NCBI GenBank assembly: GCA_963682025.1
Contig: OY821521.1
Location: 123,121,083 to 123,185,082, forward strand
From: Cordilura impudica
Lineage: Eukaryota > Arthropoda > Insecta > Diptera > Scathophagidae
Direction of reading: 5' to 3'
DNA: 64,000 nt
Position numbers and translations under genes: made by a program
In this document: piece after piece, positions 1 through 11,060 of the stretch
Layout of the letters: every line of letters begins with the position of its first letter
Position numbering within the stretch: the stretch's first letter is position 1
The notes under the pieces: model-generated
The model's input: the letters and a program-made list of their open reading frames with translations, nothing else
What the model was told of the DNA's origin: nothing
Databases searched by the model: none

Positions 1-154
1 AGAAAATATATAATTCTGTTCCATTATAAAGAAACTATTTTGTATTTTAATCTGTTTTTTGATGTGCACAGAAGCTAGTTATTTTTGGAGAATTTTTTAT
101 TTAGCAAACAAATACTATTAATAATTTATTCAGAAAATTCGTAAAATTCTAAAC

Positions 155-235
155 AATCACCGGTAAATTATATGAAAATTACCGGTAACATTAAACGCAA
201 TTTTTTACCAGTTTACCGGTTTACCGACCCCTAAT
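155..235. mobile_element. possible hAT-type transposon end or MITE fragment
   Basis: The stretch holds several copies of the word ACCGGTAA in both orientations and ends in TTACCGGTTTACCGACCCCT. Read on the other strand this is an AGGGGTCGGTAAACCGG-type terminus, a form common at hAT element ends. No partner terminus or 8-bp target duplication was found, so this is at best one end of a short element. Bases 1-154 show only AT-rich sequence. Confidence 0.3.
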
Positions 236-460
236 CTTAGGTAAAGAATGGTGAGATGCTGATACCGGGAGACCAGTTGTCGGCATTTTCGGAGCTGAAA
301 ATGATAGTTTCCGTCTTCCAGCACTACGTCGAAGAGAGTTTCGGCTTCTAGCTAATGAGATGCTAATTTCACAGACATATGCTTGGAATAGTTATAAAAT
401 AATAAGAAATATCTATAAAGTAAAAATTAACATGAAAAAAGTAAATATATTAATAACCAA

Positions 461-2300
461 AAAAAAAAAAATGTGGAGTAAAATTAAAGAACTAGGAAAA
501 CCTAAATCTGTGATAAAAACTGTGATATATAAACAAATAGAATATAAATACAATTTCCAAATAGCCAAAAATTTTAAAAAATATTTTATAACTTGTATTA
601 AGGAAATCAGATTATAACAAACTATAGTGTGACATAATCCTAATAATTGGGACAGAACAGGCAATATTAAGTATTCTATATAAATCACTAGAGACTGGTG
701 TATTCCCAAATAATTGGAAAGAATCGATGATTTTTCCTATTGAAAAAGTACAAAATACATTAAAATGTGAAGAATATCGACCAATTAACACAATAAAAAC
801 ATGTGAAAAGTCATTGAAAAGATAGTAAAAAAAAGTCAATTGGAAGACTACATGGAACAACACAGGTTATTGTCAAAATATCAATTAGGCTTTAGAAGAA
901 GTTATTCACATGAAACTGCAGCAAATTACGTCATAAACAGATGGAAATTTAAAAAGAAGAAAAATTAAATATTAGGGATATCCTACCGAATAAATTAGCT
1001 AAATACGGCATCCAAGATACAAGACTAGAATGGTTTCGGTCATATTTAACAAATCGTAAACAATTAACAAATGTTAATAATGATATATTCACTGCAATAG
1101 AAAATTATTTTGGAATACCACAAGGCTCAATTTGAGGTGCTCTTCTCTTTTTATATATATAAACGTTATGGAAAATACGTTAGAGAAATGCGAAGTTGTA
1201 CTATATGCAGACGATACTTTGATTTTCACGGAAGCAGCAATGGAGGAAATATGTCATGAGAATTTAAAAAATGATATGTATAATATTAATAAGTGGCTAA
1301 AAATTAATAAAAATAAACAAAATTAATGGAAAATAGGGACACAAACATAACTTTCAAAATAAATATTGTAAAAATAGAAAAAGTAAAAAATATAAAATAG
1401 TTATCTGGGTTTCCTAAAAGACAAAAGAGATCATGTCGAATACATATCGCACCTGTACCTCTAAAGTGAGTCAACTCAAATTTTTTCAATTTTCACTTTT
1501 TGCAAGAAAACGATACACAGTGGTCATATCTATCCACTGTAAAAATCTTACATCGGTTTTTCTAGTCTTTCGTAAAAAAATACAGTTGTAACCCTCTTTG
1601 TGTTATAAGAGTAGCTTCTTTAGAATTCACTAAAAAGACATAGTTTGAGTTGCACCCAAAAAACTTGTTATTTTTGATGATCATTGAAAATCGCAAAAAC
1701 AACTACTGTTGTATACTTATTATTCGCAATTCGTTACAATGAAACAACTGTTTTTAAATTTTATAGTAAATATTTAAAAAAAAACGTTTTTCGCCTCCAC
1801 TGAAAATTTTTAAATTTTGAGGTGACTCAGATTAGAGGTACAGGTGCGATATGTAAAAAAATTTATATGAATATCGGGTTTTTTTAAACGTTTAATATAG
1901 TCACAATATTAACCGCAATAAATATCTATAACACCATGATAAAACCACATTTTGAGTATATGTCCACTGTATTATTTACATGCTGTTCAGTCCAACAAAT
2001 AACGAGGCTGCAAAAACTACAAAATAAGGCTATGCGTACAATTTTAAAATGCAATAGGTTTCCGTCAATAAGATATATGTTAGACACACTGGCTAAACAT
2101 CCAGCAAAGGCTGCAACTTAATACAAAATTTTTATATACAAAATTTTTATTAAAATGAAAATGGGAAGAGCACCAGATAACTTGATAGAACAAATAAGAT
2201 TTGTTGGAGAAGTTCAACCATATAACCTTAGGAAAGCCTTAGATTTTAGACCACAGCGAGCAGATACAACAGCAACACAAAAATCGTTTAAATTATGATG
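461..2300 (+). pseudogene. non-LTR retrotransposon reverse transcriptase remnant, split by a MITE
   Basis: Translation in shifting frames gives pieces of a non-LTR ORF2 in the right order: a pre-RT linker (MWSKIKELGKPKS, 471-610), fingers and palm pieces (NWKESMIFPIEK; QLGFRRSYSHETAA near 880), a GIPQGSI motif near 1115, YADDTLIF near 1205 (the catalytic YADD box), and a thumb or post-RT piece (IKPHFEYMSTVLF, 1939-1980). No endonuclease is visible. Many stops and frameshifts make it inactive. Homology stops at 1440 and resumes at 1856, exactly around the MITE. I cannot assign the clade firmly; the linker and YADD context fit Jockey, Kiri or Rex-type elements. Confidence 0.75.
1443..1853. mobile_element. 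MITE, 411 bp, TA target duplication
   Basis: The ends are inverted repeats: CATATCGCACCTGTACCTCT at the left and its exact complement at the right, followed by more diverged inverted sequence (AGTGAGTCAACTC versus TCTGAGTCACCTC). TA at 1441-1442 and 1854-1855 is the presumed target duplication. There is no coding capacity. It interrupts the RT remnant, so it is the younger insertion. About 170 bp of its left end recur, in opposite orientation, inside dispersed repeat E near 33,301-33,475 and 46,697-46,860. Tc1/mariner-type mobilisation is inferred from the TA alone. Confidence 0.7.
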
Positions 2301-2344
2301 CCAAATGATGTCAAGAACGAAATAAATATAAATATTTTAGAAAG

Positions 2345-4569
2345 AAAACTGTGAATTGTATTAAAAATGTTAACTTTTAATCAGAGTATATAATATTTTG
2401 TTAAATTGTGTCATTTAAATAATAAACTATACTAATTTGGAGACATATTTTTTTATTAGAAATAGAGCAAACTTAAAAAAAAAAAATAAGAAATTTAAAA
2501 TATAAAATAGTTTTTCCATTTATTGATATTCTTATTAATTGTGAATTTTTTCCTCTAAAAATTTGCTACCGTTTGCCCTTAAATAATATTTTTACAATAA
2601 AGTTCGCTAGCTAAAAACAAATAATACAACGGAATCTTAAGATGTCATCCATTGTTTAAACACAAACATACTTTGAAAGTTTGCCCACTATTGTCATTGT
2701 TCTATACTAAATTTACAATTGTTCACGAAAATACATAATATCATCATCATAGTCATTACCATTGCAATTGGTATTGGCATATGCACATTAATACCCACGC
2801 TTTGGAAATCCATTCTTTTTTGGTACAATCATGCATACACACCAATATATGTTTATTAGGGTAACAAACGTTTGAGGGTTTATCTTTCAATAATCAATGA
2901 TAAAAATTGAATTTAAGCTTTTAGTCAAAATTAGTAAATACTTGATTTCAGATGTGGAAATTTTTCGGAATTAAATTTTTTTCATATCTAGTTTAAATAA
3001 TCCAACCAACAATAACTATATACTTAAATTGGTATATGGACCATTAACAATATGATTGGATATTCCTATCTATACACCTTATTTTGTATTCATTAAAAGT
3101 TTTGTAAAAAAGGTTCGGAAGAGTTTTAGAATACTTAAAGGTTATACATATCAGATTTGCTTGTAAAATTGCAATCATCTTGAGTTGCATTTTAAAATGT
3201 AAATTGTAATTATTTGACCATCAAAAAAAAAAAGTTTTGTCAATTAAATATGAACCATTTAATTAATATAATTTCAATGGACATTTATAATATACTAGCA
3301 AATTCCAGCCCCGATTTTCGAGTGCAAAATTCTAGGAAATTTTATTTTTTCATTTAATAAATTATTTTATAAGACAATTTACAATTTAACACTTTTTAAA
3401 TATCGATTGCATTTTGGTTTATGTCCAAAATTATTTTTTTCAGTTCAACACAATTATTATTGTGAATGATTTATATTCAAAATTATTTTTCAATTCAATA
3501 CAAATATTATTGTGATGAAGAAAACGAACTCATTTTTTTTTGCAAACACATTAACAAATTTAATAAACACACACAAAACATTGTATAATTTTATGTATGT
3601 GTTAATAGTAACTTTAAATGAGTAGAACTCCAAAAAAAAATTTTTAAATTTTAAAATCCGTAAGTCTGGTGGACAGCTTAAAAGAAATACCTTTCAGATA
3701 AGATACGCTTGGTCAAAATAAGGAGAAAACTGTTAAACAAATCATCGGTCACAAGAAATCTCCTTACCTATTAATATTATTTATAATATATGTATCCCGC
3801 CTCTAAACAAGACAAAATTAAATTAAATAGTATTCTGCGCCAAATAACACCATTTGTTCAAGAGTTGCTACCACTTTTAGTTCAATAATTAAAAAATTGT
3901 AACTTTTCACCCTTATTTTTTTACACTTGGTAGCAGGTTGTATAAAATGCAACTACAGGTGGAAAAATTGTTCCGTGTGCTTGTTGCTATGAAAATTTGC
4001 ATTTTTATTTTCCAAAAAAAGCTAAATTAAATTTGAAATAAATAAAAATTTATTATTTTACTTAATTAGTTCAATTTTTAAAATTAATATCAAGTTGAAT
4101 AGCTACAGTTTTTATTAATTTATAGAAGCACAACACTGGTCTGCGCTGCTGATATTGGAACCCTAATATGTACATATCTTTATGTGTATTGAGCAGATGA
4201 ACTTTTAGATTGTACAATTAACAATGTTTTATATAAACTTCCAACTACTTTTCTACTCGGATAACCGGACAACAATAAACGAAAACAACTAATACAAATC
4301 CTTTGAAAGAATAACGTTATGCGTTTGTAATTACTTATTGCCGGAATAGCCCTTAAAACCAAATATTAAAGGACGGAACATTCCAAAAATAAACATAATT
4401 GCATTTCACATCAAACTTTTGCATCGCAAAAACAATTAATTCAAATGAGCATGATGCTGAATGCAATGAATTCATTGCTAAAAATAATAATAATTGTTAT
4501 TACAGATATTTGTTCATCACTAAATTCTGAACAAACATTTCATTCAAATATAAATTGTACTTTCAGTAG
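2345..4569. other. AT-rich DNA, at least partly blistered intron 1
   Basis: No open frame, RNA gene or recognisable mobile element was seen. The sequence is rich in A and T runs. The right part must be transcribed on the minus strand as the first intron of blistered, because a splice donor lies at 4575-4570. The rest of the MADS domain expected in the next exon (beginning AYELS in the family) was not found on the minus strand between here and position 1, so intron 1 probably extends past the window edge. Confidence 0.6.
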
Positions 4570-4575
4570 ACTAAC

Positions 4576-5181
4576 CTTTTTCATAATGCCAGTTTTACGT
4601 TTTGAAAATGTTGTGTAACGACGTAGTTTGTTATCTATATATTCCATTTTGATTTTGACGCGCCCTTTTGTTTTTTTTCCGTTGGCCGGTGGAGACTTTT
4701 TGCTTTGTTGAGAATTATAGTTGTCGTCCACTGCATCTGAACCGCCAGCATTTGACTGGGGTTGTTGCTGCTGTTGTTGTTGTTGCTGGCCACTGTGTTG
4801 AATATTACTAGTACTGCAGTTGTCAAGACCTTGTAACGAAATGCCACCACTGCCGACATTCCCAACGCCACGGTGATGAGATTCTTCGTAGCAATCTGAA
4901 CCCGCCCGTTTAATGCCGCGCTGCTGACCTGAACTGTTACTCAGAGATTGGCATTGTGGCGAATTCGACATAAGGTTACCAGATGAACGAGATGCTAGAC
5001 TTCCGCTAGGTCCGCCTCCGCCACTAATGCTTTGCAAAAGGCCTGCACTGGGCGGTCTACCACCTAGTGCCGCTACAGCGGCTGGGTTACCGTACATATC
5101 ATTCTGGTCTGCCAGTGTAAGCCCTATACTACTCATGGAGTAGTTAAGGTTATAGCGCGAGTCACCGCGCGAGGGATCCAT
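4576..5181 (-). CDS. bs: blistered / serum response factor, coding exon 1 (partial gene)
   Basis: This exon encodes the first 202 residues of the fly serum response factor, a nuclear MADS-box transcription factor. It acts in Drosophila in wing intervein and terminal tracheal cell differentiation. The ATG at 5181 starts MDPSRGDSRYNLNYSMSSIG, the N-terminus I recall for Drosophila blistered; the frame is open a little upstream but has no nearby ATG. A Gly/Ser-rich region, a short poly-Gln tract (about residues 130-138) and the first half of the MADS box follow (about 168-202: KGRVKIKMEYIDNKLRR, TTFSKRKTGIMKK), carrying the basic DNA-contact helix. The exon ends in phase 0 at a GTTAGT donor (4575-4570), where the family continues AYELSTLTG. 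That continuation is absent from the window, so the gene is cut by the left edge. No disabling change is seen. Confidence 0.93.
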
Positions 5182-6410
5182 TCTTAAATAGAAATTATCC
5201 ACCGCGATGCCGTTGGTAATTATGTTAAAATGAGATTAACTTCGATTTGTTGAATTATGTGATTTTGAGAACACTGCGAGTTTACCAAGTGGGGAGCCGC
5301 AGGTGAGACTGTTGATACGAATAAATATGATGGCCAGTGTATTCGATGTATTTGAGAACAAATGTTGATTCGTGTAAACTAGCAACTCTCCAGGTGGGAT
5401 TTTGCAACAGCTGCAAACTAATTTTACGCAACGGCTTTAGAATGTGGTAAATTGTTAATCTAGAATATTTCCTCTAAGTTACAATCAAAATCACTTTTAT
5501 TTTATAAATATTTTTATTACTATTTTATTACCACTAAAAAACTCGCTTTTTCATGTCAACAGATATCACAACACGACGACGACAGCTGTTTCAACAGCTA
5601 CAATTAACCCGAAGTACAAAAGCAATTATTAAATAATTTTTAGTTTAACGTAATAAACCACAAATAAATATTAAAATTTTTATTTATAATTTCTATTATT
5701 TTTTACATATTTGTTACATTTTGTTCATTATTATTACTTTCCACTTTAACACGGCTGAATTGACAAATATAAACTGATGGGTTGCTGTCAGAGCGCATAA
5801 GTTTGTCAAATGAATATAGTGTTGGAAAACGTTTATTTTTATTTTTTGTGAGTAGAGTTGTATTTTTAAGTAGCCACCAAATACAGTCAGGTGACAATCC
5901 AGTAAAATTCAAATTGGAATATTTTCCTTAATCTGATGTGTTGTCTAATTTCCTCGTTAAATCAAAGTATTGAAAAAGCTGTTGTTACGTTGTTCAAAAA
6001 ATAAAAATTAAAACGTCGTGGGTTGTTAATGTACGACAATATATGGAAGTCAATGCGTTTGCGTTTACTTTCTGTGTTCTGTAGATGGAAGCACAATGCC
6101 GAATAAGAATACTACACGTTTTTAAATTAGTTGAACCCAAGAGGCACGCTCATATAATAAATAAACTAAAGAGAAATACAAATTAAAGATCTCGTAAAAT
6201 CAAAATGAATTTCTCTTAATTTTTATTTTATAAATAGGCAGAAACAAAGGGAATATAGTATAGACAATACAAACACATATTTTTTTATATTATGACCACT
6301 AGCTGGTATTGGATAATGCAAAGACTAGCTACGTTTACGGATTACAAGTTTAAGCTTCAATAGGCATATACATATGTATATATTTTTATATATACTTAAA
6401 TATGTATGTA
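5182..6410 (-). promoter_or_regulatory. bs: blistered 5' leader and upstream region
   Basis: This is the 1.2 kb upstream of the blistered start codon. The part next to the exon (5182-5480) is clearly less AT-rich than the DNA beyond it, as expected for a 5' leader or promoter-proximal DNA. I could not place a transcription start, TATA box or initiator. From about 5640 to 6410 I see only AT-rich unique-looking sequence with a TATATA/TATGTA-rich patch near 6365-6410. The regulatory label is an inference from position. Confidence 0.35.
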
Positions 6411-6414
6411 TACA

Positions 6415-6792
6415 CACTGCCGATCAAATAAATAAGAACAGTTAATTTTCTTATATTCAACGGTTGAGAAACAGATATTGAATTGGTTTTAAGCACCAAA
6501 GTGGTTTATCCTTTTTAAAAATAAATAATAATTAACTTACTTCAATTTACAGTTATTTTTATAAAGCGTTTCTTATATATTATACACAATGAAGTAAATT
6601 TTTTTCACTAGAAAAATTAAGAAAAATAAATTAATTCACTGGAATTTGACTGATTATTGGCAGTTGAATATGTAGGTATTTATGATATTTTAATAATGAG
6701 TACATCCTCCTTTGTTTAAAATTACCTTAAACACACGATTAGGAATAGAATCATAAAGACTCTGAACACGTTGACTGACGGACACTTGCGTC
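6415..6792 (-). pseudogene. 3' end of a Tc1-like transposon (transposase C-terminus plus one terminal repeat)
   Basis: On the minus strand, 6792-6690 encodes a Tc1-type transposase C-terminus: SVSQRVQSLYDSIPNRVFKV then a KGGCTHY ending and stop, matching the family ending R-V-x-x-V-I-x-x-K-G-G-x-T-x-Y. About 270 bp of 3' untranslated sequence follows, then a presumed terminal repeat CTGTTCTTATTTATTTGATC at 6447-6428, running to CGGCAGTG. The catalytic DDE core and other end are missing; the homology stops where the minisatellite begins. Confidence 0.7.
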
Positions 6793-6814
6793 TATGTATT
6801 TGTCAAGGCGAACC

Positions 6815-7440
6815 TCCTAAGTGGTATTGAAAAAAAATGTTGATATTTAAACTTTTTTGATATAAAATTGATGGTATTGATGAAAAGTGTTGGTATTTAA
6901 ATTATTTTGATACAAAATTTATGGTATTTGATGGTATTGAAAAAAATTTTGGTATTTAAACTTTTTTGATACAAAATTGATGGTATTTGATGGTATTTGA
7001 TAAAAAGTGTTGGTATTTAAACTTTTTTGATACAAAATTGATGGTATTTGATAAAAAGTGTTGGTATCTAAACTTTTTTGATACAAAATTTATGGTATTT
7101 GATGGTATTGAAAAAAAATTTTGGTATTTAAACTTTTTTGATACAAAATTGATGGTATTTGATGGTATTTGATAAAAAATGTTGGTATTTAAACTTTTTT
7201 GATACAAAATTGATGGTATTGATGAAAAGTGTTGGTATTTAAACTTTTTTGATACAAAATTTATGGTATTTGATGGTATTGACAAAAAATTTTGGTATTT
7301 AAACTTTTTTGATACAAAATTGATGGTATTTGATGGTATTGAAAAAAAATGTTGGTATTTAAACTTTTTTGATACAAAATTGATGGTATTTGATAAAAAG
7401 TGTTGGTATTTAAACTTTTTTGATACAAAATTTATGGTGT
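6815..7440. repeat. minisatellite, units of about 50-60 bp
   Basis: About 11 head-to-tail variants of a unit reading TTGGTATTTAAACTTTTTTG then ATACAAAATTGATGGTATTT. Units differ by single bases and by one or two extra copies of GATGGTATTT. The array creates long open frames on both strands (for example 6956-7642 minus) because stops are rare in the unit; these are not genes. Confidence 0.85.
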
Positions 7441-7965
7441 GACGGCAATAGCCGCCCAAAACGAAACGGTAATTTTTAGACATTGCGGCTATAGCGCCAC
7501 AAATGTGCATTTTAAATTTTAAGGCGTACAAGTAGAAGCCTAGTGTCATGTTTTGGTAAATAAGGACGGAAACATGATATTGCTGCAAGAATTGCATGTC
7601 AAACCTGCACTGTGTCCTGCACCATGCTTTGAAACATGACATACCGAAAATAATGTGTAATAATTACAAAATTATGATAAATTTCTTTGCCATTTATTTA
7701 TTTTTGTTTGATTATGAACTAACATTATGTGTAAAACTCCCCAAAATTCTTTGTTGCACAATGATAAATTTCTTTGCCATTTATTTATTTTTGTTTGATT
7801 ATGAACTAACATTATGTGTAAAACTCCCCAAAATTCTTTGTTGCACACAAAAATTGCTTAAGCTTCGTTCACACTACGTGGTTTGCTCGTGTTTTTCTTA
7901 TTTTTTTTTAGCACGTGTAATTTGTACACATATTTTGAATCCTTTCAAACATTGTTTATGTACAA
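7441..7965. other. non-coding spacer with an 87-bp tandem duplication
   Basis: Nothing protein-like is convincing here. 7674-7760 is repeated immediately and almost without change at 7761-7847, so this is a recent tandem duplication. The left part (7441-7500) contains an imperfect inverted pair around GCAATAGCCGC and GCGGCTATAGC, about 45 bp apart, which could be the end of an unrecognised element. Confidence 0.5.
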
Positions 7966-7974
7966 CACATTTTG
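7966..7974. repeat. MULE target-site duplication, left copy
   Basis: CACATTTTG, identical to 10715-10723 on the other side of the element. Nine-base duplications are the signature of Mutator-superfamily insertion. Confidence 0.8.
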
Positions 7975-10714
7975 GGTGGGGTGTCATGAAGCCATAGGAC
8001 ATAAAACCATATGACGTCAAGTCCCATTCCAATGAGACATAAGGGCATATGCCGTTAAGTGTCAATATAATGGGACTTAACGCCATAAATTTTTTCCCGA
8101 AAATTAGATATAAAGCCATATTTTTGATAATGATTGCATTTCACCCTATTTCATGTAAAAAATACATTGTTGTTTCATGTCGCCCTGTTTTATGTCAAAA
8201 ATGCATTTGTATGTCAAAATGTTGTTGGCAATCAACCAAATTCCGACATTTCAGGTGGTCCACGTGTTTATAGATTTAACTGATATGGAAAATTCGGAAG
8301 ATATTTTTGAATATAATATAATGTCCGGATTTAGGAAGAATAGCAAGTTGGTATACGTAGAAAAAGAACAGCAAAATTTATAAATATAAAGACAAATATA
8401 ATAATGCTGGTTATTATTATTGTTATGAAAGAACTGTAATATGGCAGTTGTAATTGAGTTCAACAGTGCGTTATATTGTCGTAAAATTGGTAAACAGGAC
8501 AAGGTACATAATCATGGGCCGCAAAATAATCTTTTTGTAAAATTAAAAGTAATAAATTCAATTAAAAGCGATGTTAAAACTGCAAGTTTGAAGAGATCAA
8601 GATCAAGCACCTACAAATTTTGAAGAAATTATTGAACTTTTCAAAAATCAAGAAATTAATAAAGAATTTGGAATGTCTAGATATGATGCTGGAAAACAAT
8701 TTTATATAGACACTATAATTGAATTAAATTTTGCGTACACATTATTTATTTCGCCCACAATTTCTAAAACTATACGAGAAAAGAGTAATTTAGAAAGATG
8801 TAATTATATTGTTGATGGTACGTTCAATATTATACCCGTTTCAAATAAATTTAAACAATTACTTATAATCCACATAATGCACAGCGACCACGTACATAAG
8901 TAGCTTTAAATTTGTATGTTTTTTATATAAACCAACATAATATAACTTAAACATGTCTATTTCATCTTCCAGGCTTATCCATTTATATATGTACTGATGT
9001 CACATAAAACAGAGGAAGTGTACATACATACACATTTTACAATATATAAAATCAAATGAAATATATATGAATCCGAAAAACGTGATCAGTGATTTCGAAT
9101 GCGGCATACGCAACGCCTTTAAATACGTATTTCCAGAAGTAAAAATGATCGGCTGTTGGTTCCATTACACCAACGCCCTTCGTAGGAAGGCATCTAAAAT
9201 AACAGGATTCATATCACATTTGAACAGAAATAAGCAAGCCAAAAGCTTATATTCAAAATTTGTATACCTACCATTGCTGAAACCTACCATTGCTGAAACC
9301 TTACTGAAGCTAACCATCTTTTAAGAAAAGAAGCCATGGATGGAAAATTTATTGGTGGACAATCGCTAGAAAGTTTCTTTAAACCCTTTATAAAGTACTT
9401 TGAGCATCAGTGGATGAAAAAAGTAAGTGAATATTTATATGTTTTTATTGAAATTTATAAAATGAACTTGTATATTTTACCGTATAACAATTTTTAGGAG
9501 CAACCTGTCAATTTTACAGTTTATAAACAGCCCATACGAACAAGTAATTCTGCAGAAGGCTTTCACAGTAAATTAAGTATGCAGCTTCCTAAGCGTGGAA
9601 ATTTTTTTAAGGTTTTGGACGTTTTACTAGATATCGATTCAAATAAATCTATGGAGTATTGAAAAGCAATGTCTGGTAATGCTGCGTTATGTAAACCGAG
9701 AAAACGTAGCAATGAACAACGCGACAATTTTATTCACAAACGTATTCGCTTACTAAATCAAAATAAATTGTCTTTGATGGACTCTCACACAGTTTTCAAA
9801 AATTGAAAACTGCATGATTGCAGAGAACAACATTAATGAAAACCATACATCCGATGATGAGTTTAAAAACGAAAATGAAGAAAATCTAGAAGAAAATTGT
9901 ACGGAAAACAATAATAACCATAAAGAAACTCTATTATGCGTAATTTGCTGCGATAAGGAAAGGCATTAGTGTTTAATCCATGTAAGCATTTTAAGGTTTG
10001 CCAGCCTTGCTATCAGCAAATAAATGAAGCAAGTAATTCAAAAGGAAATAAAACGTTATGCCCAATTTGTCGGACAATAATAGAGGATGTTCTGTTAATT
10101 TTTTCTTAAAAGTTATATATAATTCATTTAATTAACTACATTACTACTTTGTTTTTGTTAACATTCTGTTAAAGAAAAAATTTTATTTTATTTTTTGTTG
10201 TTAATTTCATTTATAAGAATTATTATGCTTAAGTTCCAAAAACAGTAATAAAAAAAAATTATATAATCTTAAAGCTTATTTATATTGCTCTTTATATTTT
10301 ATTTTACAGAAGTAAACATTCATTAAAAGGGAAAATTATAGTGGAAAACTATTAATTTTTCCTGTTACAAAATTTTGTCATGGAGGAGTAAACATTCTGT
10401 AAATGGGAAAATTGTAGTGGAAAACTATTAATTTTTCCTTTTACAAAATGTTTGCAGCTTTAATTCCTGGAGCCTACAAATTTAGGATTTTTTTAAAATC
10501 ATTAATTTCATAGATAAATAGGCATATTAAGTGAAATAAAGCATTTGTAACGCAAAACATCAAATGGGATATAAAACCATAATGGCATTATGTCCCATTC
10601 CACTAAAATTGATATGAGACTTAAGGCCATATCAAAATTATGGCTTTATGTCCGTTTGAATTGAGACATAAAGCCATTATGGCTTTACGTTCTATGGCTC
10701 TATGACACCCCACT
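7975..10714 (+). mobile_element. Mutator-like (MULE) DNA transposon, 2,740 bp
   Basis: The outer ends are inverted repeats: GGTGGGGTGTCATGAAGCC at the left and the complement of AGTGGGGTGTCATAGAGCC at the right, continuing with mismatches. Perfect 9-bp duplications flank it. Both ends are packed with variants of GACATAAAGCCATAT in both orientations (7980-8115 and 10560-10705), probably transposase binding sites. The right subterminal region holds two about 73-bp repeats (10,311-10,384 and 10,388-10,460), each able to fold into a hairpin. The interior encodes one decayed transposase gene. Confidence 0.85.
8285..10109 (+). pseudogene. MULE transposase with FLYWCH-like and RING fingers
   Basis: From ATG 8285 the conceptual product has, in order: a FLYWCH-like zinc finger (YYYCYERT, then YCRKIGKQDKVHNHGP); a MULE transposase core with VDGTFNIIP (first Asp), VISDFECGIRNAF (second Asp), then GCWFHYTNALRRK; and RTSNSAEGFHSKL, where the acidic residue of the core is expected. 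Acidic linker DNA leads to a C3HC4 RING-type finger (LCVICCDKE, NPCKHFKVCQPC, LCPICRTIIED) ending at TAA 10107-10109. Two spliceosomal introns are supported by exact reading-frame joins: 8892-8972 (GTACATAAGT/TTCCAG) and 9423-9497 (GTAAGT/TTTTAG). Frameshifts near 8380-8440, 9270-9305 (a 16-bp duplication) and 9960, plus stops at 8622, 9660 and 9805, inactivate it. Known MULEs bind end repeats and cut and paste with 9-bp duplications; the RING role is unknown. Confidence 0.82.
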
Positions 10715-10782
10715 CACATTTTGCAAGACATATGTATGTAAATTTTTCAATTAGAGCAGGTTCTATTTTGGCAAGACAAACA

Positions 10783-10953
10783 AGAGTAACTTCCAAAAGT
10801 CATAACAACAGCAGGCAACAACAAAATATTTCATTTGAATCAAAGGTTGATTTCCCAAATTTAAGTAACAACAACACAAATTGTAACAATAACATCAATG
10901 ATAACAGCAAAGCTACATATGCTAACCAGCTGAAAACAAAACGATTTATTTAG
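10783..10953 (+). pseudogene. Jockey copy A, ORF1 (gag-like) C-terminal remnant
   Basis: Only the Asn/Gln-rich tail of ORF1 survives: RVTSKSHNNSRQQQN, then a run rich in Asn and TYANQLK. It corresponds to the end of the ORF1 protein in copies B and C, which carry the zinc knuckles upstream. Truncation is typical of incomplete target-primed reverse transcription. A stop at 10951-10953 is shared in position with the other copies. Confidence 0.7.
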
Positions 10954-11060
10954 CATTGATGAGCTTTTTGATATTTTCACTACAGCTATGGATGATTTGC
11001 ATAGGTGCACTTCAAAAGTACAACAAATCAAAGTTGTAATGTCAATGGTAAAATACGCCC

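Noticed and set aside
4635..4871. A 78-codon minus-strand frame overlapping blistered exon 1
   Set aside because: It is an alternative frame over the poly-Gln and MADS coding region, without support of its own.
5703..5912. A 69-codon minus-strand frame upstream of blistered
   Set aside because: It has no recognisable motif and AT-rich composition expected by chance.
6956..7642. A 228-codon minus-strand frame with repeated TINFVSKKFKYQ
   Set aside because: It is a translation of the AT-rich minisatellite and continues into unrelated DNA.
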